Positions 53,591-61,872 of a stretch of DNA of 64,000 nucleotides are shown here, piece by piece. The notes under the pieces were generated by a model. That model ran no database searches. It saw only the letters and a list, made by a program, of their open reading frames with translations, and was not told the DNA's origin. The stretch comes from Dermatophilaceae bacterium Soc4.6 (GTDB lineage: Bacteria; Actinomycetota; Actinomycetes; Actinomycetales; Dermatophilaceae): assembly GCA_039889245.1 (NCBI GenBank), contig JAZGVH010000002.1, positions 186,001 through 250,000 on the forward strand, given 5' to 3'. Within the stretch, counting starts at the first letter, position 1. Each line of letters begins with the position of its first letter. Made by a program: the position numbers and the translations under genes.

Positions 53591-54553
53591 TCACCCAGGC
53601 GCGACCACACCATCCGCAGGACCAGCGGGCTCCGCGCCGTCGCCCGCCGCATCGCCAGCACCCCCAGCACCCACACCGGCAGCAGCGTCATCCGCTGCAG
53701 CGGCGGGGGCGACGGTGATGGTGACGTCCAGCGTGGCCGCCGGCGGTAGGCCGTTGTTGGCCACCAGGGCGACCTGGGTGGTCCCTGCTGACGTCGGTGT
53801 CCCGTAGATGGCGCCCGTGGCCGCGTCCAAGGTGAGCCCCACCGGCAGAGGGGCGCTCCCGTCGGCCAGCTGCACTGTCGGCGTTGGGGACCCCGAGAGG
53901 CTGGGGGCCCAGTGGCCGGCCTTGCCTGCGGTGAACTGCGGACCGCCCTTCACCGGACGAATCTGGGGCGCCGCCGTAGTGGCAGCGGTCCCGGACCCGG
54001 ACCCGGACGAGGACCCCGCCGCGGTCTGAGCGCCAAAGTAGAACCCCGCGATCGTGGCGACGAGGGTCGTCAAGGACGCAACGACCTGCGACCGCAGGTC
54101 CCGCACGCCCGCTCCGGAGAGGCCGAAAACCCCCAGGACGACAACGAACAAGACGGAGAAACCACCGACAGCCAACGTCGTGCGGGTCGTGCGCTTGCCG
54201 CTGCGAGCCGACGTCGCAAGGGTGCTGATCAGCTCCGGGGTGATGAGTTTCGAGTTGTCTTCCCTAGCTCGCCGTCGAATAGCGTTCAGACCCAGGACGT
54301 TCCTCAGCGTCGACCGCGGCGCGCTCAAGCTCCACCAGCTCAAGACGAACATGGCCGCGACGATGGCCACGACAATGACGACCAGGTCGGTCAGGAGCCA
54401 GTCGGGCAACGCTCCGACGTTGTCCGCACCCCCCGCACCCCCACCGGTCCCCGTCGAGACCGCCGTCGAGGTCCCTGTCGAGGTCGGCAACGACGTCGGG
54501 GTGATGACATCCTGCGGGGTTATCCACGTCGCAAGCTCAGTCCACGCGCTCAT
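53591..54553 (-). CDS. membrane protein with C-terminal Ig-like domain
   Basis: A 320-residue protein. A Ser/Thr/Gly-rich N-terminus precedes a first membrane helix (about 53-72, LLTDLVVIVVAIVAAMFVLS), a basic cytoplasmic segment, and two further helices (about 128-147 and 155-175, SLTTLVATIAGFYFGAQTAA). After a Ser/Gly linker there is one putative-Ig (He_PIG-like) domain: LPVGLTLDAATGAIYGTPTS then AGTTQVALVA. A low-complexity Ala/Gly tail follows. It is 117 bases downstream of the patatin gene on the same strand. No named family. Confidence 0.72.
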   Translation of the reverse strand: MSAWTELATWITPQDVITPTSLPTSTGTSTAVSTGTGGGAGGADNVGALPDWLLTDLVVIVVAIVAAMFVLSWWSLSAPRSTLRNVLGLNAIRRRAREDNSKLITPELISTLATSARSGKRTTRTTLAVGGFSVLFVVVLGVFGLSGAGVRDLRSQVVASLTTLVATIAGFYFGAQTAAGSSSGSGSGTAATTAAPQIRPVKGGPQFTAGKAGHWAPSLSGSPTPTVQLADGSAPLPVGLTLDAATGAIYGTPTSAGTTQVALVANNGLPPAATLDVTITVAPAAAADDAAAGVGAGGAGDAAGDGAEPAGPADGVVAPG

Positions 54554-54670
54554 CGGTCTCCCTTCACGGTGCTACTCGTTGGTCGGGGCTCACGATCAGG
54601 GCTCACTTCCGTGGGCACGAATGGGGGGCGCTCATCACGCACGGGTGGCCGCCGCCGCCTTGGGCGGGCC

Positions 54671-55675
54671 TCATGAGGCAGCGGTGGGGCGGTACTGCGC
54701 CTTCCATCCCTCCCAGTCCCAGGTGTCCACGAACGCCGTCCCGGCTGAGACGCCATTGCTGAACAAGGTGGCCTTGTCGTCAGCGGTCAGGTGGAAGTCG
54801 GTCGCTTTGTAGCCCGTCGTGTCGACGAAGACCGTCCGGGAGGAGAAGGACGGGTCGCTGACGTACAGCTGGTCGTGGGCATTGGTCATCGTCGAGATCA
54901 GCGACGTCGCGAGCTCGAGCGGGCCAGGGTTCGGGTGCCACCCCGGGTCGATGGCTTGCGCCTTCGCCGAGAGCTTGACCCCGAGGGTGGGCCAGCGCGG
55001 CTGGCCCCCGTCGGTGCGGTCGAACAGGTCGATGGGGAAGTTCGACAGCATCCCCCCGTCCGTGCACAGGATCTCGGGGTGGCCGCCGGCGACGGCCGGG
55101 TCCACCCTCATCCGGAACGGGCGGAAGAAGAAGGGGATCGACGCCGACGCCCGGACGGCATCGGCGACGGGCTGGTTGTCCGGGGAGACCCCACACAGCT
55201 TCTGGTAGTCCCACGGCAGGCGGAGCTCGCGGCCGCGGGAGACGTCCGAGACCACGACGACCAGCTTGTACTGCCGTTCGGGCGGCAGGGAGCTGTGGGC
55301 GTCGAGGTCCTTCAGCTGCCCCCACGTGTGCAGCCCCTTCGCCGCCAGCTTCTCGGCGACCCACGAGTGCAGGAAGTCTCCCCGGAAGAGGCCCTCCTCG
55401 AACAGCAGCCCGAACCCCTCGCCGAGCAGCTTGAAGTGACGCAGGACCGGGCTGACGTCCTCGAACTGGGAGAAGTTGAGCTCGTCCATCACCTCCTTCA
55501 GCTCGCCCACGCTGTAGCCGGCCGCGAGCAGCGACGCCACGATGGCCCCGGCGGACGTCCCCGCGATCCGATGGAACCGGTAGGGGTCCGGTGCACCGTC
55601 GAGCACCGACAAGGCCCCAACCAGGGCGGCGCCCTTGACGCCGCCGCCCTCAAGCACCAGATCTGCGTCAGCCAT
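54671..55675 (-). CDS. patatin-like phospholipase
   Basis: A 334-residue patatin-family lipid acyl hydrolase. Oxyanion loop GGGVKG at residues 10-15, nucleophile Ser41 in GTSAG, and catalytic Asp206 in CTDGGML form the Ser-Asp dyad. No signal peptide, so it acts from the cytoplasm on membrane lipids. It is upstream of the Ig-domain membrane protein on the same strand and the two may be co-transcribed. Patatins serve in lipid turnover, virulence and also as effectors in anti-phage systems, but no nucleotide cyclase or sensor gene is next to it. Confidence 0.9.
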   Translation of the reverse strand: MADADLVLEGGGVKGAALVGALSVLDGAPDPYRFHRIAGTSAGAIVASLLAAGYSVGELKEVMDELNFSQFEDVSPVLRHFKLLGEGFGLLFEEGLFRGDFLHSWVAEKLAAKGLHTWGQLKDLDAHSSLPPERQYKLVVVVSDVSRGRELRLPWDYQKLCGVSPDNQPVADAVRASASIPFFFRPFRMRVDPAVAGGHPEILCTDGGMLSNFPIDLFDRTDGGQPRWPTLGVKLSAKAQAIDPGWHPNPGPLELATSLISTMTNAHDQLYVSDPSFSSRTVFVDTTGYKATDFHLTADDKATLFSNGVSAGTAFVDTWDWEGWKAQYRPTAAS

Positions 55676-56594
55676 GACGAACCCCCCTCAGCCCATGGGG
55701 TGCAAGCCGTTCCGCGGCTCGCGCTACCGCCACCCGACTATCCTCGCGGACCGGTGCCTGGTCAACGTCTGCGGCGACGAGCTCCCCGAACGAGCGACGC
55801 GCTCTCGCCCACACACAAGGTTCCTGGTCTGACTCGCGAGACCGGGTGGGCAGAGGTCAGGCTCATGGTTGCTTCCTCGCTGTCCCAGCAGTGAGGAGAG
55901 CACCAAGTGGTCCCGGGACCCTGCGGCCTGTCGCTCAATGCTCGGCGCTCTCCGGCGCATGGCCCTGAAGCCGGTCTGAAGGTCCTGGGCCACCGGACCT
56001 CGCGAAACTCGTGGCCGGACCTCGAAGGTCACGAGCGGGCGGCGATGGCCCGGTGGGGACCAGGGGTTCAACAGCAGACGCGTCACAACAACCCCAAGTC
56101 ACCCGCACCAACACGGGCGGTCAAGACTCTGCGACATTCGACGCTCTTAGGCCATCACCCAATTTCGGATAGGGCCGCCGGGGTCGTGCTGCGTGGGTCG
56201 GCGAGCGGGGTGCGGGTCACCCGGACCCGGGCGCAACGGCCTACGTCCTGCTGCTCCAGGAGCTGCGCCGATCGACCGAGCAGGCATGAGCCTGGGCCGA
56301 CCCATGACCGAGCTGACCCTGGCGCACCATGACGCGACTCGGATGAGCGTCAGCTGGTCGACGTTCCTGGCCCCCATGACCGCGTCGCTGTTCATCTCCC
56401 GGACCGGATGACGGCTCCCCCGCCTGTGCGGGGGCGGAGTTCCTGACAGGGTGCGACCCCCGCCCTCGGCGCGCCCGTCCCGTTAGTCCCGTTTGTGCCG
56501 TACCGTGACACGGGTGCCTGGCTTCGATCTCACGCATCGACCGGAAGCTCGGTACGTGAGCCGTGTTGTCCGCTCCGTCCGCGCTGGTCGCGGC
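55676..56594. other. gene-poor 0.9 kb stretch
   Basis: No supported gene. Frames on both strands are compositionally poor. It includes a hairpin at 56417-56434 (CCCCCGC, loop CTGT, GCGGGGG), which may end a transcript from either side. A short frame near 56.24-56.29 kb ends AYVLLLQELRRSTEQA before a stop and may be the tail of a lost gene. Confidence 0.45.
56417..56434. terminator. strong GC hairpin
   Basis: A perfect 7-base stem with a 4-base loop, in a gene-poor gap upstream of the lipoprotein gene. There is no U-tract, and the orientation and function are uncertain. Confidence 0.35.
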
Positions 56595-57644
56595 ATGGGG
56601 CTGCGGGCTGGCCGGGTGCCGCCGAGTGCTCCCACCGCAGGTGACCGGACTGCCGCCAGCCGGCACCGGCGGTCAGCGCGGTGGACCGTCAGGTGGGCGG
56701 CCGTCGCCGTCGCCATCGCGTGTGGGCTGGCGGCATGCTCGCCGGGCGGGCCGGCGGGTGACTCGCCGGGCGGGGATCGCCCCGTGCGATGGCACCCGGT
56801 GTTCTTCGGTGTCGACGTGCCCGACGCCGAGCCGGCGGCGGTCACCGCGTTCGCCGCCGCCGTCGGCTCGCGTCCGACGGTGTCGAGCATGTTCATCCGC
56901 TACGACGCGACCTGGACCGCCAAGGTCGTGCGGCAGATGGCCGCCGCCCGGCTGACCCCGTTCGTCACGCTCGAGCCGTGGCACCGCGGGGCCGTTGGCA
57001 AGCGCCTCGACCCGGCTGATTCGCTGGCGGCGCTGCTGGCCGGCCGCTTCGACGCCGAGCTGCGAATGCAGGCGCGCGCATTGGCCACCTCCCGCGGCCC
57101 GATCTACCTGCGGTTCGCGCACGAGATGAACGGCGACTGGTACCCGTGGGCGGTCGGCGTCAACGGCAACACCGCCGCGCAGTACGTCGCGGCATGGCGG
57201 CACGTGCACGCCCTGTTCGAGCAGCAGGTCCCGCAGCTGAAGGTGCGGTGGGTGTTCGCCCCTGCCGCGCTCGGCTCGGAACGGAGTGCCGACGACGTGG
57301 GCGCGCTGTACCCCGGCGACGACGTCGTCGACGTGCTCGGCCTGACTGGCTACGAGCACGGCGGTTCCCAGCCGCAGGAGACCTTCGGTCCCACGGTCGA
57401 GGCCCTGTCTCGGCTGGGTCCGCAACCGTTGGTGCTGGCCGAGATCGGGGTCGACGGTGCGGGTAAGGCGGCGTGGCTGCGCAACCTAGGGCCCTATCTG
57501 CGGCAAACCACCCGGGTGTCGGGGTTCGTCTACTTCAACACGACACCGCAGACGACTGGGGCGACCGGGCACTATGCGCTGGGCAGCGGTGACGTGCCGG
57601 CGTTCCGAACCACCTTGGAGCAACTCGCAGCCCCGCCCCGCTGA
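56595..57644 (+). CDS. GH26-like glycosidase lipoprotein
   Basis: About 349 residues. After a long basic N-terminus comes a lipoprotein signal, WAAVAVAIACGLAAC, with the lipidated Cys48, so the protein should be anchored outside the membrane. The TIM-barrel domain has YLRFAHEMNGDWYPW with acid/base Glu177 and PLVLAEIGVDG with nucleophile Glu283, the arrangement of GH26 beta-mannanases and related glycan hydrolases. The substrate may be mannan, a beta-1,3/1,4-glucan or a self-made exopolysaccharide. The start is uncertain: several GTG/ATG codons occur upstream. Confidence 0.78.
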   Translation: MGLRAGRVPPSAPTAGDRTAASRHRRSARWTVRWAAVAVAIACGLAACSPGGPAGDSPGGDRPVRWHPVFFGVDVPDAEPAAVTAFAAAVGSRPTVSSMFIRYDATWTAKVVRQMAAARLTPFVTLEPWHRGAVGKRLDPADSLAALLAGRFDAELRMQARALATSRGPIYLRFAHEMNGDWYPWAVGVNGNTAAQYVAAWRHVHALFEQQVPQLKVRWVFAPAALGSERSADDVGALYPGDDVVDVLGLTGYEHGGSQPQETFGPTVEALSRLGPQPLVLAEIGVDGAGKAAWLRNLGPYLRQTTRVSGFVYFNTTPQTTGATGHYALGSGDVPAFRTTLEQLAAPPR

Positions 57645-58287
57645 CCCGATGAGAGCCCCCAGGTCGGCGTCGTGATGTGAGAGCTTGGTGCTGCAGCCGC
57701 CGTTTGGGTGAGCGGTGTCGGCCCAGCAGGTCATGTGCACACGGATGACGAGGTGGTACGGGACCGCCTGGTCAGGTGACGGGACGCACTCGTGGTCAGC
57801 ACCGCAGAGGGGGCGTGGTGCCTCACTCGGTTTAGTGAAGGGCTGTGATCCGGGTGGAGAAGTTGGAGAACGGTGAGCGGGTGTGTCGCAGGTGGGGTCG
57901 GCCTGGAACTCGGTGAAGCTGCATCCCTGTGCGATGTCCTCGTTGGCGAGGAAGAACGTCGAGCCGTCCCACGCCGCCGCGCCCCGGAGGCCGGGCCGGG
58001 CACCGCGCGCGCCTCGGCGACCAAGACCTCGAGCTACGACGTGGGCAGTCGCTGCCCGTCGACCTTGCCTCCCTCTCGGTACTCGCCGACCCGCACCCCG
58101 ACACGGTCCCTGAGCACCTCGACACCCTGACCGGTGCGCGCCTCGTCAAGAGGACCGGGCCCGTGCCGAAGGCAGACGCCGTCGACCTGCTCGACGACCT
58201 CGGCTTCGGCCCCCTTCTCAACGAGACGAACGGCCAGGTCGTGCGGCTCACCCACTCCCCCCTGGGACCCGGGACCCTCCGGCCGGC
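57645..58287. other. gene-poor stretch before marR
   Basis: No intact gene. A plus-strand frame ending at 58291 reads PVDLASLSVLADPHPDTVPE, then LDTLTGARLVKRTGPVPKAD and LLDDLGFGPLLNE, which looks like real protein but lacks a start and a recognisable family; it may be the 3' remnant of a gene. On the minus strand around 57.9 kb, STFFLANEDIAQGCSFTEFQ is similarly protein-like. Confidence 0.4.
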
Positions 58288-58316
58288 TTGACAGCAGTCC
58301 TGTTCAGCACTGAACA
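58288..58316 (+). promoter_or_regulatory. marR promoter with operator
   Basis: A consensus TTGACA (58288-58293) is followed by the perfect palindrome TGTTCAG-CA-CTGAACA (58301-58316), 8 bases before the marR ATG. Repressor bound there would cover the -10 region, the usual way MarR proteins autoregulate. Confidence 0.7.
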
Positions 58317-58323
58317 TACTCAC

Positions 58324-58740
58324 ATGAGCGCGCGTGAGCAGTCGGCCAGGCGGCTGTTCGGCGAGCTGTGGCTGGTGATGAACGACATCACGCGGGGCGT
58401 CGAGGCCGAGCTGAAGCCGTTCGGCCTGACGCACGCCCAGTTCCAGGTCCTGCTCCACGTCATCAGCGCCCCGGACCTGTCTCAGCGCGAGCTGAGCGAG
58501 CGCCTGAACGTCACCACCGGCAACGTGTCGATGCTCGTCTCCAAGCTCGAGGCTGCCGGGCTCGTGGACCGGGTGCCGGCCGGCGCGGCCGTCCGCCTGA
58601 GGGCGACCGAAGCCGGCCGGCAGACCTTCGACTCGCTCGGGCCCACCCGGGCCCGGTTCATGCTGACGCTGTTCGCGCACCTGTCGGTGTCGCAGATGGA
58701 CCTCACCGCCGACGTGCTCCACACCATCCGCGAGAGGTGA
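58324..58740 (+). CDS. MarR-family transcriptional regulator
   Basis: A 138-residue winged helix regulator: dimerisation helices at both ends and DNA-binding region SQRELSERLNVTTGNVSMLV followed by SKLEAAGLVDRV (about residues 59-90). The ATG at 58324 is chosen because the promoter and palindromic operator lie immediately before it. A second copy of the operator precedes the downstream dehydrogenase gene, indicating that MarR controls both. The effector is unknown; such pairs often respond to phenolic or quinone-like compounds. Confidence 0.9.
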   Translation: MSAREQSARRLFGELWLVMNDITRGVEAELKPFGLTHAQFQVLLHVISAPDLSQRELSERLNVTTGNVSMLVSKLEAAGLVDRVPAGAAVRLRATEAGRQTFDSLGPTRARFMLTLFAHLSVSQMDLTADVLHTIRER

Positions 58741-58777
58741 CGTCGCACAGAGGCGCCCCTTCGACAACCGTCCAAAT

Positions 58778-58791
58778 GTTCAGTCCTGAAC
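58778..58791 (+). promoter_or_regulatory. second MarR-type operator
   Basis: GTTCAG-TC-CTGAAC, a perfect palindrome identical in both half-sites to the core of the marR operator at 58301-58316, placed 43 bases before the SDR start codon. Confidence 0.65.
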
Positions 58792-58834
58792 TTCAATCAG
58801 TCACCACCTCACTCACTCACGAGAGGCCCACCTC

Positions 58835-59708
58835 ATGACCGCATCATCTCGCCACGCCGGCCGCACCGCCGTCGTCACCGGAGGCACCAACTGCCGCAAC
58901 GGCCCGCCTGCTCCGCCGTCACGGCGCCCGGGTCGTCATCCTCGGCAGGTCCGCGGAGAAGGCCGAGCACCTGGTGGCTGAGTCGGCTGCGCTCCGGCTG
59001 CCCGGCTCGATGCAGGCCATCGTCAGCGACTTCAGCTCGATGCGAGCCGTCCGGACCGCCGTCGACGACCTCGCCGCGATCACCCCGAACATCGACGTGC
59101 TCGTCCACGGGGTCGGGGTGTTCCTCACCCGACCCGAGCACACCCCCGAGGGCATCGAGAAGGACCTCGCCGTCAGCTACCTTTCCCGCTACGTCTTCCT
59201 CGAACAGGCACACCGCCGCGGCCTGCTCGGTCCCCAGACCCGCCTGGTCAACATCGCCGCCGCCGCACCCCGACTGCCCAAGCGCGCCCGCACCGAGTTC
59301 CATGACCTCGACGCCGTCTCCGCCCGCACCGGGTTCGCCAGCCACAGCCAAGCCCAGACCGCGAACGACCTGCTCACCGCCCAGGCCGGCATCCGCTACG
59401 GCATCGCCGCGCTCGGATACGGCCCCGGCAACACCGACACCGCCATCCTGCGCGAACTGCCCTGGACGACCCGGGCCCTGTTCTTCCCGTTCACCCGCAA
59501 CAAGCGGACCCCCGACCAGGTCGCCCAGCACCTGCTCGAGCTGCTCGAGGACGAACACTGGTCTCCCGCGTCACCCGGCTTCGCCGGCAAGCGCGGACGG
59601 TTCACCCCCGACCCGTTCATCACCGACGTCACCCGCCAGCGAGACCTGCTCGCCGCCAGTCAGGGTCTCGCGGACCGCGCCAGTAGGGACACACGTCCTG
59701 GTGATTGA
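58835..59708 (+). pseudogene. short-chain dehydrogenase, frameshifted near the start
   Basis: The ATG with GAGAGG upstream gives MTASSRHAGRTAVVTGGTN, the beginning of a Rossmann-fold SDR. There the frame breaks: where the NGIGRATARLL glycine motif should be, only TGCC separates AAC from GCA, so about 8 bases are missing. The following frame then continues as a normal SDR: RLLRRHGARVVILGRSAEKA, VLVHGVGVFLTRPEHTPEG, VNIAAAAP, and a full C-terminus to 59708. Loss of the Gly-rich loop would abolish cofactor binding. Either a true mutation or a sequencing error. It is under the MarR-type operator. Confidence 0.8.
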
Positions 59709-60264
59709 CCTGCCCTGACAGATTCAGTCGCCCAGCGCCGCTCTTCTGGCCATCGCCACGGCCTCCATCGGGCGAGCTCAAGATCTGCCATGAGCGGGCG
59801 CGACCGTCGAGGACCAGAGCGAGTGCGTGCTCGAACTCGTCACCGAGGTTGTCGCCAGTCTTCGGGACGTGGTCGACGGTCAGCTCCACCAGGTGTCGGG
59901 TCCTCGCCGACCGGCAGCTGCTCGGTGATCGCCTCGGCGACCTGGGTCACATCCTGCCCGCTCGTGGCGCAGGTCAGCCTGGCGCCTCAACTGGTGGCGC
60001 CGGCGGGATGCATGATCGTCGGGGTGTTCTTCGACATTGGTCGCTCGCGGTCCCTCCCGTGGAAGCGCCGCCCTGAGGCCTGTCGGCTCCTCGCCGCACT
60101 CGCCGATGAGCAACGAGGCTTCAGTGTCGTCGTCATCGGCGAGCCCCAGAGGGCCTTCTACGGCAACCGGTTCAGCTTGACGCTCCCCGTCTTCACGCAC
60201 TGCGGTACGACCCCGAGGGATCCCGCGTCACCGCAACCGCCTCCGCAGTGTGTGTCCATCATCG
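59709..60264. other. gap holding recombinase relic
   Basis: Besides the serine-recombinase fragment, the minus strand has VELTVDHVPKTGDNLGDEFE and LPVGEDPTPGGADRR-type stretches in two different frames near 59.8-59.95 kb, which may be another broken gene. No intact gene seen. Confidence 0.4.
59965..60205 (+). pseudogene. serine recombinase (integrase) fragment
   Basis: A plus-strand frame reads AQVSLAPQLVAPAGCMIVGV, FFDIGRSRSLPWKRRPEACR, LLAALADEQRGFSVVVIGEP and QRAFYGNRFSLTLPVFTHCG. This is the catalytic-domain segment found in actinobacterial large serine recombinases (EPQRAFYGNQF-type motif). The serine-bearing N-terminus and the rest of the protein are missing. It lies about 60 bases from tRNA-Leu, a classic integration neighbourhood. 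Confidence 0.75.
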
Positions 60265-60347
60265 TGTCCGGAGGGGGACTTGAACCCCCACGCCCGTTAG
60301 GGCACTAGCACCTCAAGCTAGCGCGTCTGCCATTCCGCCACCCGGAC
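60265..60347 (-). tRNA. tRNA-Leu (anticodon GAG)
   Basis: An 83-base type II tRNA on the minus strand. The acceptor stem pairs GTCCGGG with TCCGGAC (one G-U pair), the anticodon loop is CTTGAGG, the variable arm is TGCCCTAACGGGCG, and the T arm is GGGGGTTCAAGTCCCCC. The discriminator is A; CCA is not encoded. The D arm has GGCGGAATGGCAGACGC, as in leucine tRNAs. Confidence 0.95.
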
Positions 60348-60447
60348 AGGGTGCTTAGCAGGGCCCGTTTCGTCGTTCCCTGCTGCGCCAGAAACGTTAG
60401 CACGCACGGTCGTCCACCTCCCAAACGGCGTCGGAGCCGCAAGTGCA

Positions 60448-61773
60448 TCAGACGCGGCGCAACACCCGTGCGCCCTCCTCGCGCAGCTCACCGATGGACG
60501 TCATCCCGGATAGGCCGAGGGTGAGGTCGAGCTCGGCCACGAGGTTCTCCAGCACGGCCAGCACGCCGGCCCGGCCGTCGATCGCCAGACCGTAGACGTG
60601 CGGGCGCCCGACCGTCACGGCGTCGGCCCCGAGTGCGAGCGCCTTGACCACGTCGGCGCCGGTCCGGATGCCGCTGTCCAGCAGCACGGGGACCCGACCC
60701 CGCACGGCCGCCACCACGTCGGGCAGGGCGTCGAGCGAGGCGATCGCCCCGTCGACCTGGCGCCCGCCGTGGTTGCTGACGACCAGCCCGGAGACACCGA
60801 GGTCGAGGGCCCGACGGGCGTCGTCGGGGTGCAGGATCCCCTTGAGCAGCACGGGAAGGCGGGTCCGCGAGGGCAGGGTGGCGATGTCGTCCCAGGTGAG
60901 CGACGGCTTGGAGTAGATCTCGAGGAAGGTCTCGACGGCGGCTCGGGGATAGGGCGAGCGGAGGTTGTCGACGAACCCTCCCGGCGTCTCCCGGGCCATC
61001 GAGACCAGGGTGCGGATCGCCCCCGGCGTCAAAGAGACACGGTCACCCGACGGGGTCGCGGACCCGGCCCGACGGGCAGCCACCTTCTCGCGCACGATCT
61101 GCCGGAACCGGGGGTCCGAGGTGTACTGCGCGATACCGATGCCCCGGGCGAAGGGCAGCGATCCGAGGTCGAGGTCGTGCGGTCGCCACCCGAGCATCGT
61201 CGTGTCGAGCGTGACGACGAGGGCGTCGGCTCCCATCCGCTCGGCCCGCCCGATGAGGCTGTCGACCAGCTGCTCGTCGGTCGACCAGTAGAGCTGGTAC
61301 CACCGTGGCGACTCCCCCATCCCGGCGGCCGTCTCCTCCATCGGCGAGCTTCCCTGGTTGGAGAAGATGTAGGGCAGCCCGAGCAGCGCTGCCGCGGCCC
61401 CGATGTGCACGTCGGCGTCACGCGCCACCAGGCCCGCAGCACCGATCGGCGCGAGCAGGAGCGGGGCCGGCAGCCGCCGGCCGAGCAGCTCGGTGCCCAG
61501 GTCGCGCCTCGAGACGTCGCGCAGCATCCGCGGCACGATCGCCCAGCGGTCGAACGCAGCCCGGTTGGCCCGCATCGTGGCCCCGGCTCCCGCTCCCCCG
61601 CCGACGTAGGCCCAGGCCTCCTTGCTCATCGCCCGCCGGGCCTGCGCCTCCAGCTCGTCGGGGCCAGTCGGCACGACTGGTCGACGGCCGAGCGCCCCCG
61701 CCCGGTAGATGGCGTTCTGGCGGGCTCGGCCCGGCCCGATGGCCGGGCCGGTCGGCGTGGGTCCTGCAGCCAC
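60448..61773 (-). CDS. FMN-dependent alpha-hydroxy-acid oxidase (lactate 2-monooxygenase-like)
   Basis: A 441-residue TIM-barrel flavoenzyme. WYQLYWSTD near 157, LKGILHPDDARRA near 308 (FMN-binding Lys), VVSNHGGRQVDGA near 331 (catalytic His and Arg) and LLDSGIRTGADVVKALALGA near 364 are the family signatures. The family oxidises L-lactate, glycolate, mandelate and other 2-hydroxy acids; size and sequence around the active site resemble lactate 2-monooxygenases and quinone-independent oxidases of actinobacteria, but the exact substrate and acceptor are not certain. The long N-terminus (about 45 residues) is unusual. Confidence 0.88.
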   Translation of the reverse strand: MAAGPTPTGPAIGPGRARQNAIYRAGALGRRPVVPTGPDELEAQARRAMSKEAWAYVGGGAGAGATMRANRAAFDRWAIVPRMLRDVSRRDLGTELLGRRLPAPLLLAPIGAAGLVARDADVHIGAAAALLGLPYIFSNQGSSPMEETAAGMGESPRWYQLYWSTDEQLVDSLIGRAERMGADALVVTLDTTMLGWRPHDLDLGSLPFARGIGIAQYTSDPRFRQIVREKVAARRAGSATPSGDRVSLTPGAIRTLVSMARETPGGFVDNLRSPYPRAAVETFLEIYSKPSLTWDDIATLPSRTRLPVLLKGILHPDDARRALDLGVSGLVVSNHGGRQVDGAIASLDALPDVVAAVRGRVPVLLDSGIRTGADVVKALALGADAVTVGRPHVYGLAIDGRAGVLAVLENLVAELDLTLGLSGMTSIGELREEGARVLRRV

Positions 61774-61872
61774 GGCATACCTCCTGCGGCGGGCGCACGC
61801 CCCTCGGTGGATGATGCGGCGGCCGCGACACCATCTGCTGCAGGCACGCTACCCGCCTGCCAGGATGCTGGG

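Noticed and set aside
53591-55675. CBASS-type defence operon built around the patatin
   Set aside because: No CD-NTase, E1/E2/JAB or other sensor gene is adjacent; patatin alone is not enough.
56413-56441. CRISPR repeat-like hairpin with type I-E flavour
   Set aside because: Only one copy, no spacing pattern and no cas genes in the window.
59629-59889. Minus-strand ORF of 86 codons overlapping the end of the SDR gene
   Set aside because: Its second half is the shadow of the SDR C-terminus; the first half is protein-like but changes frame, so at most it is part of a broken gene.
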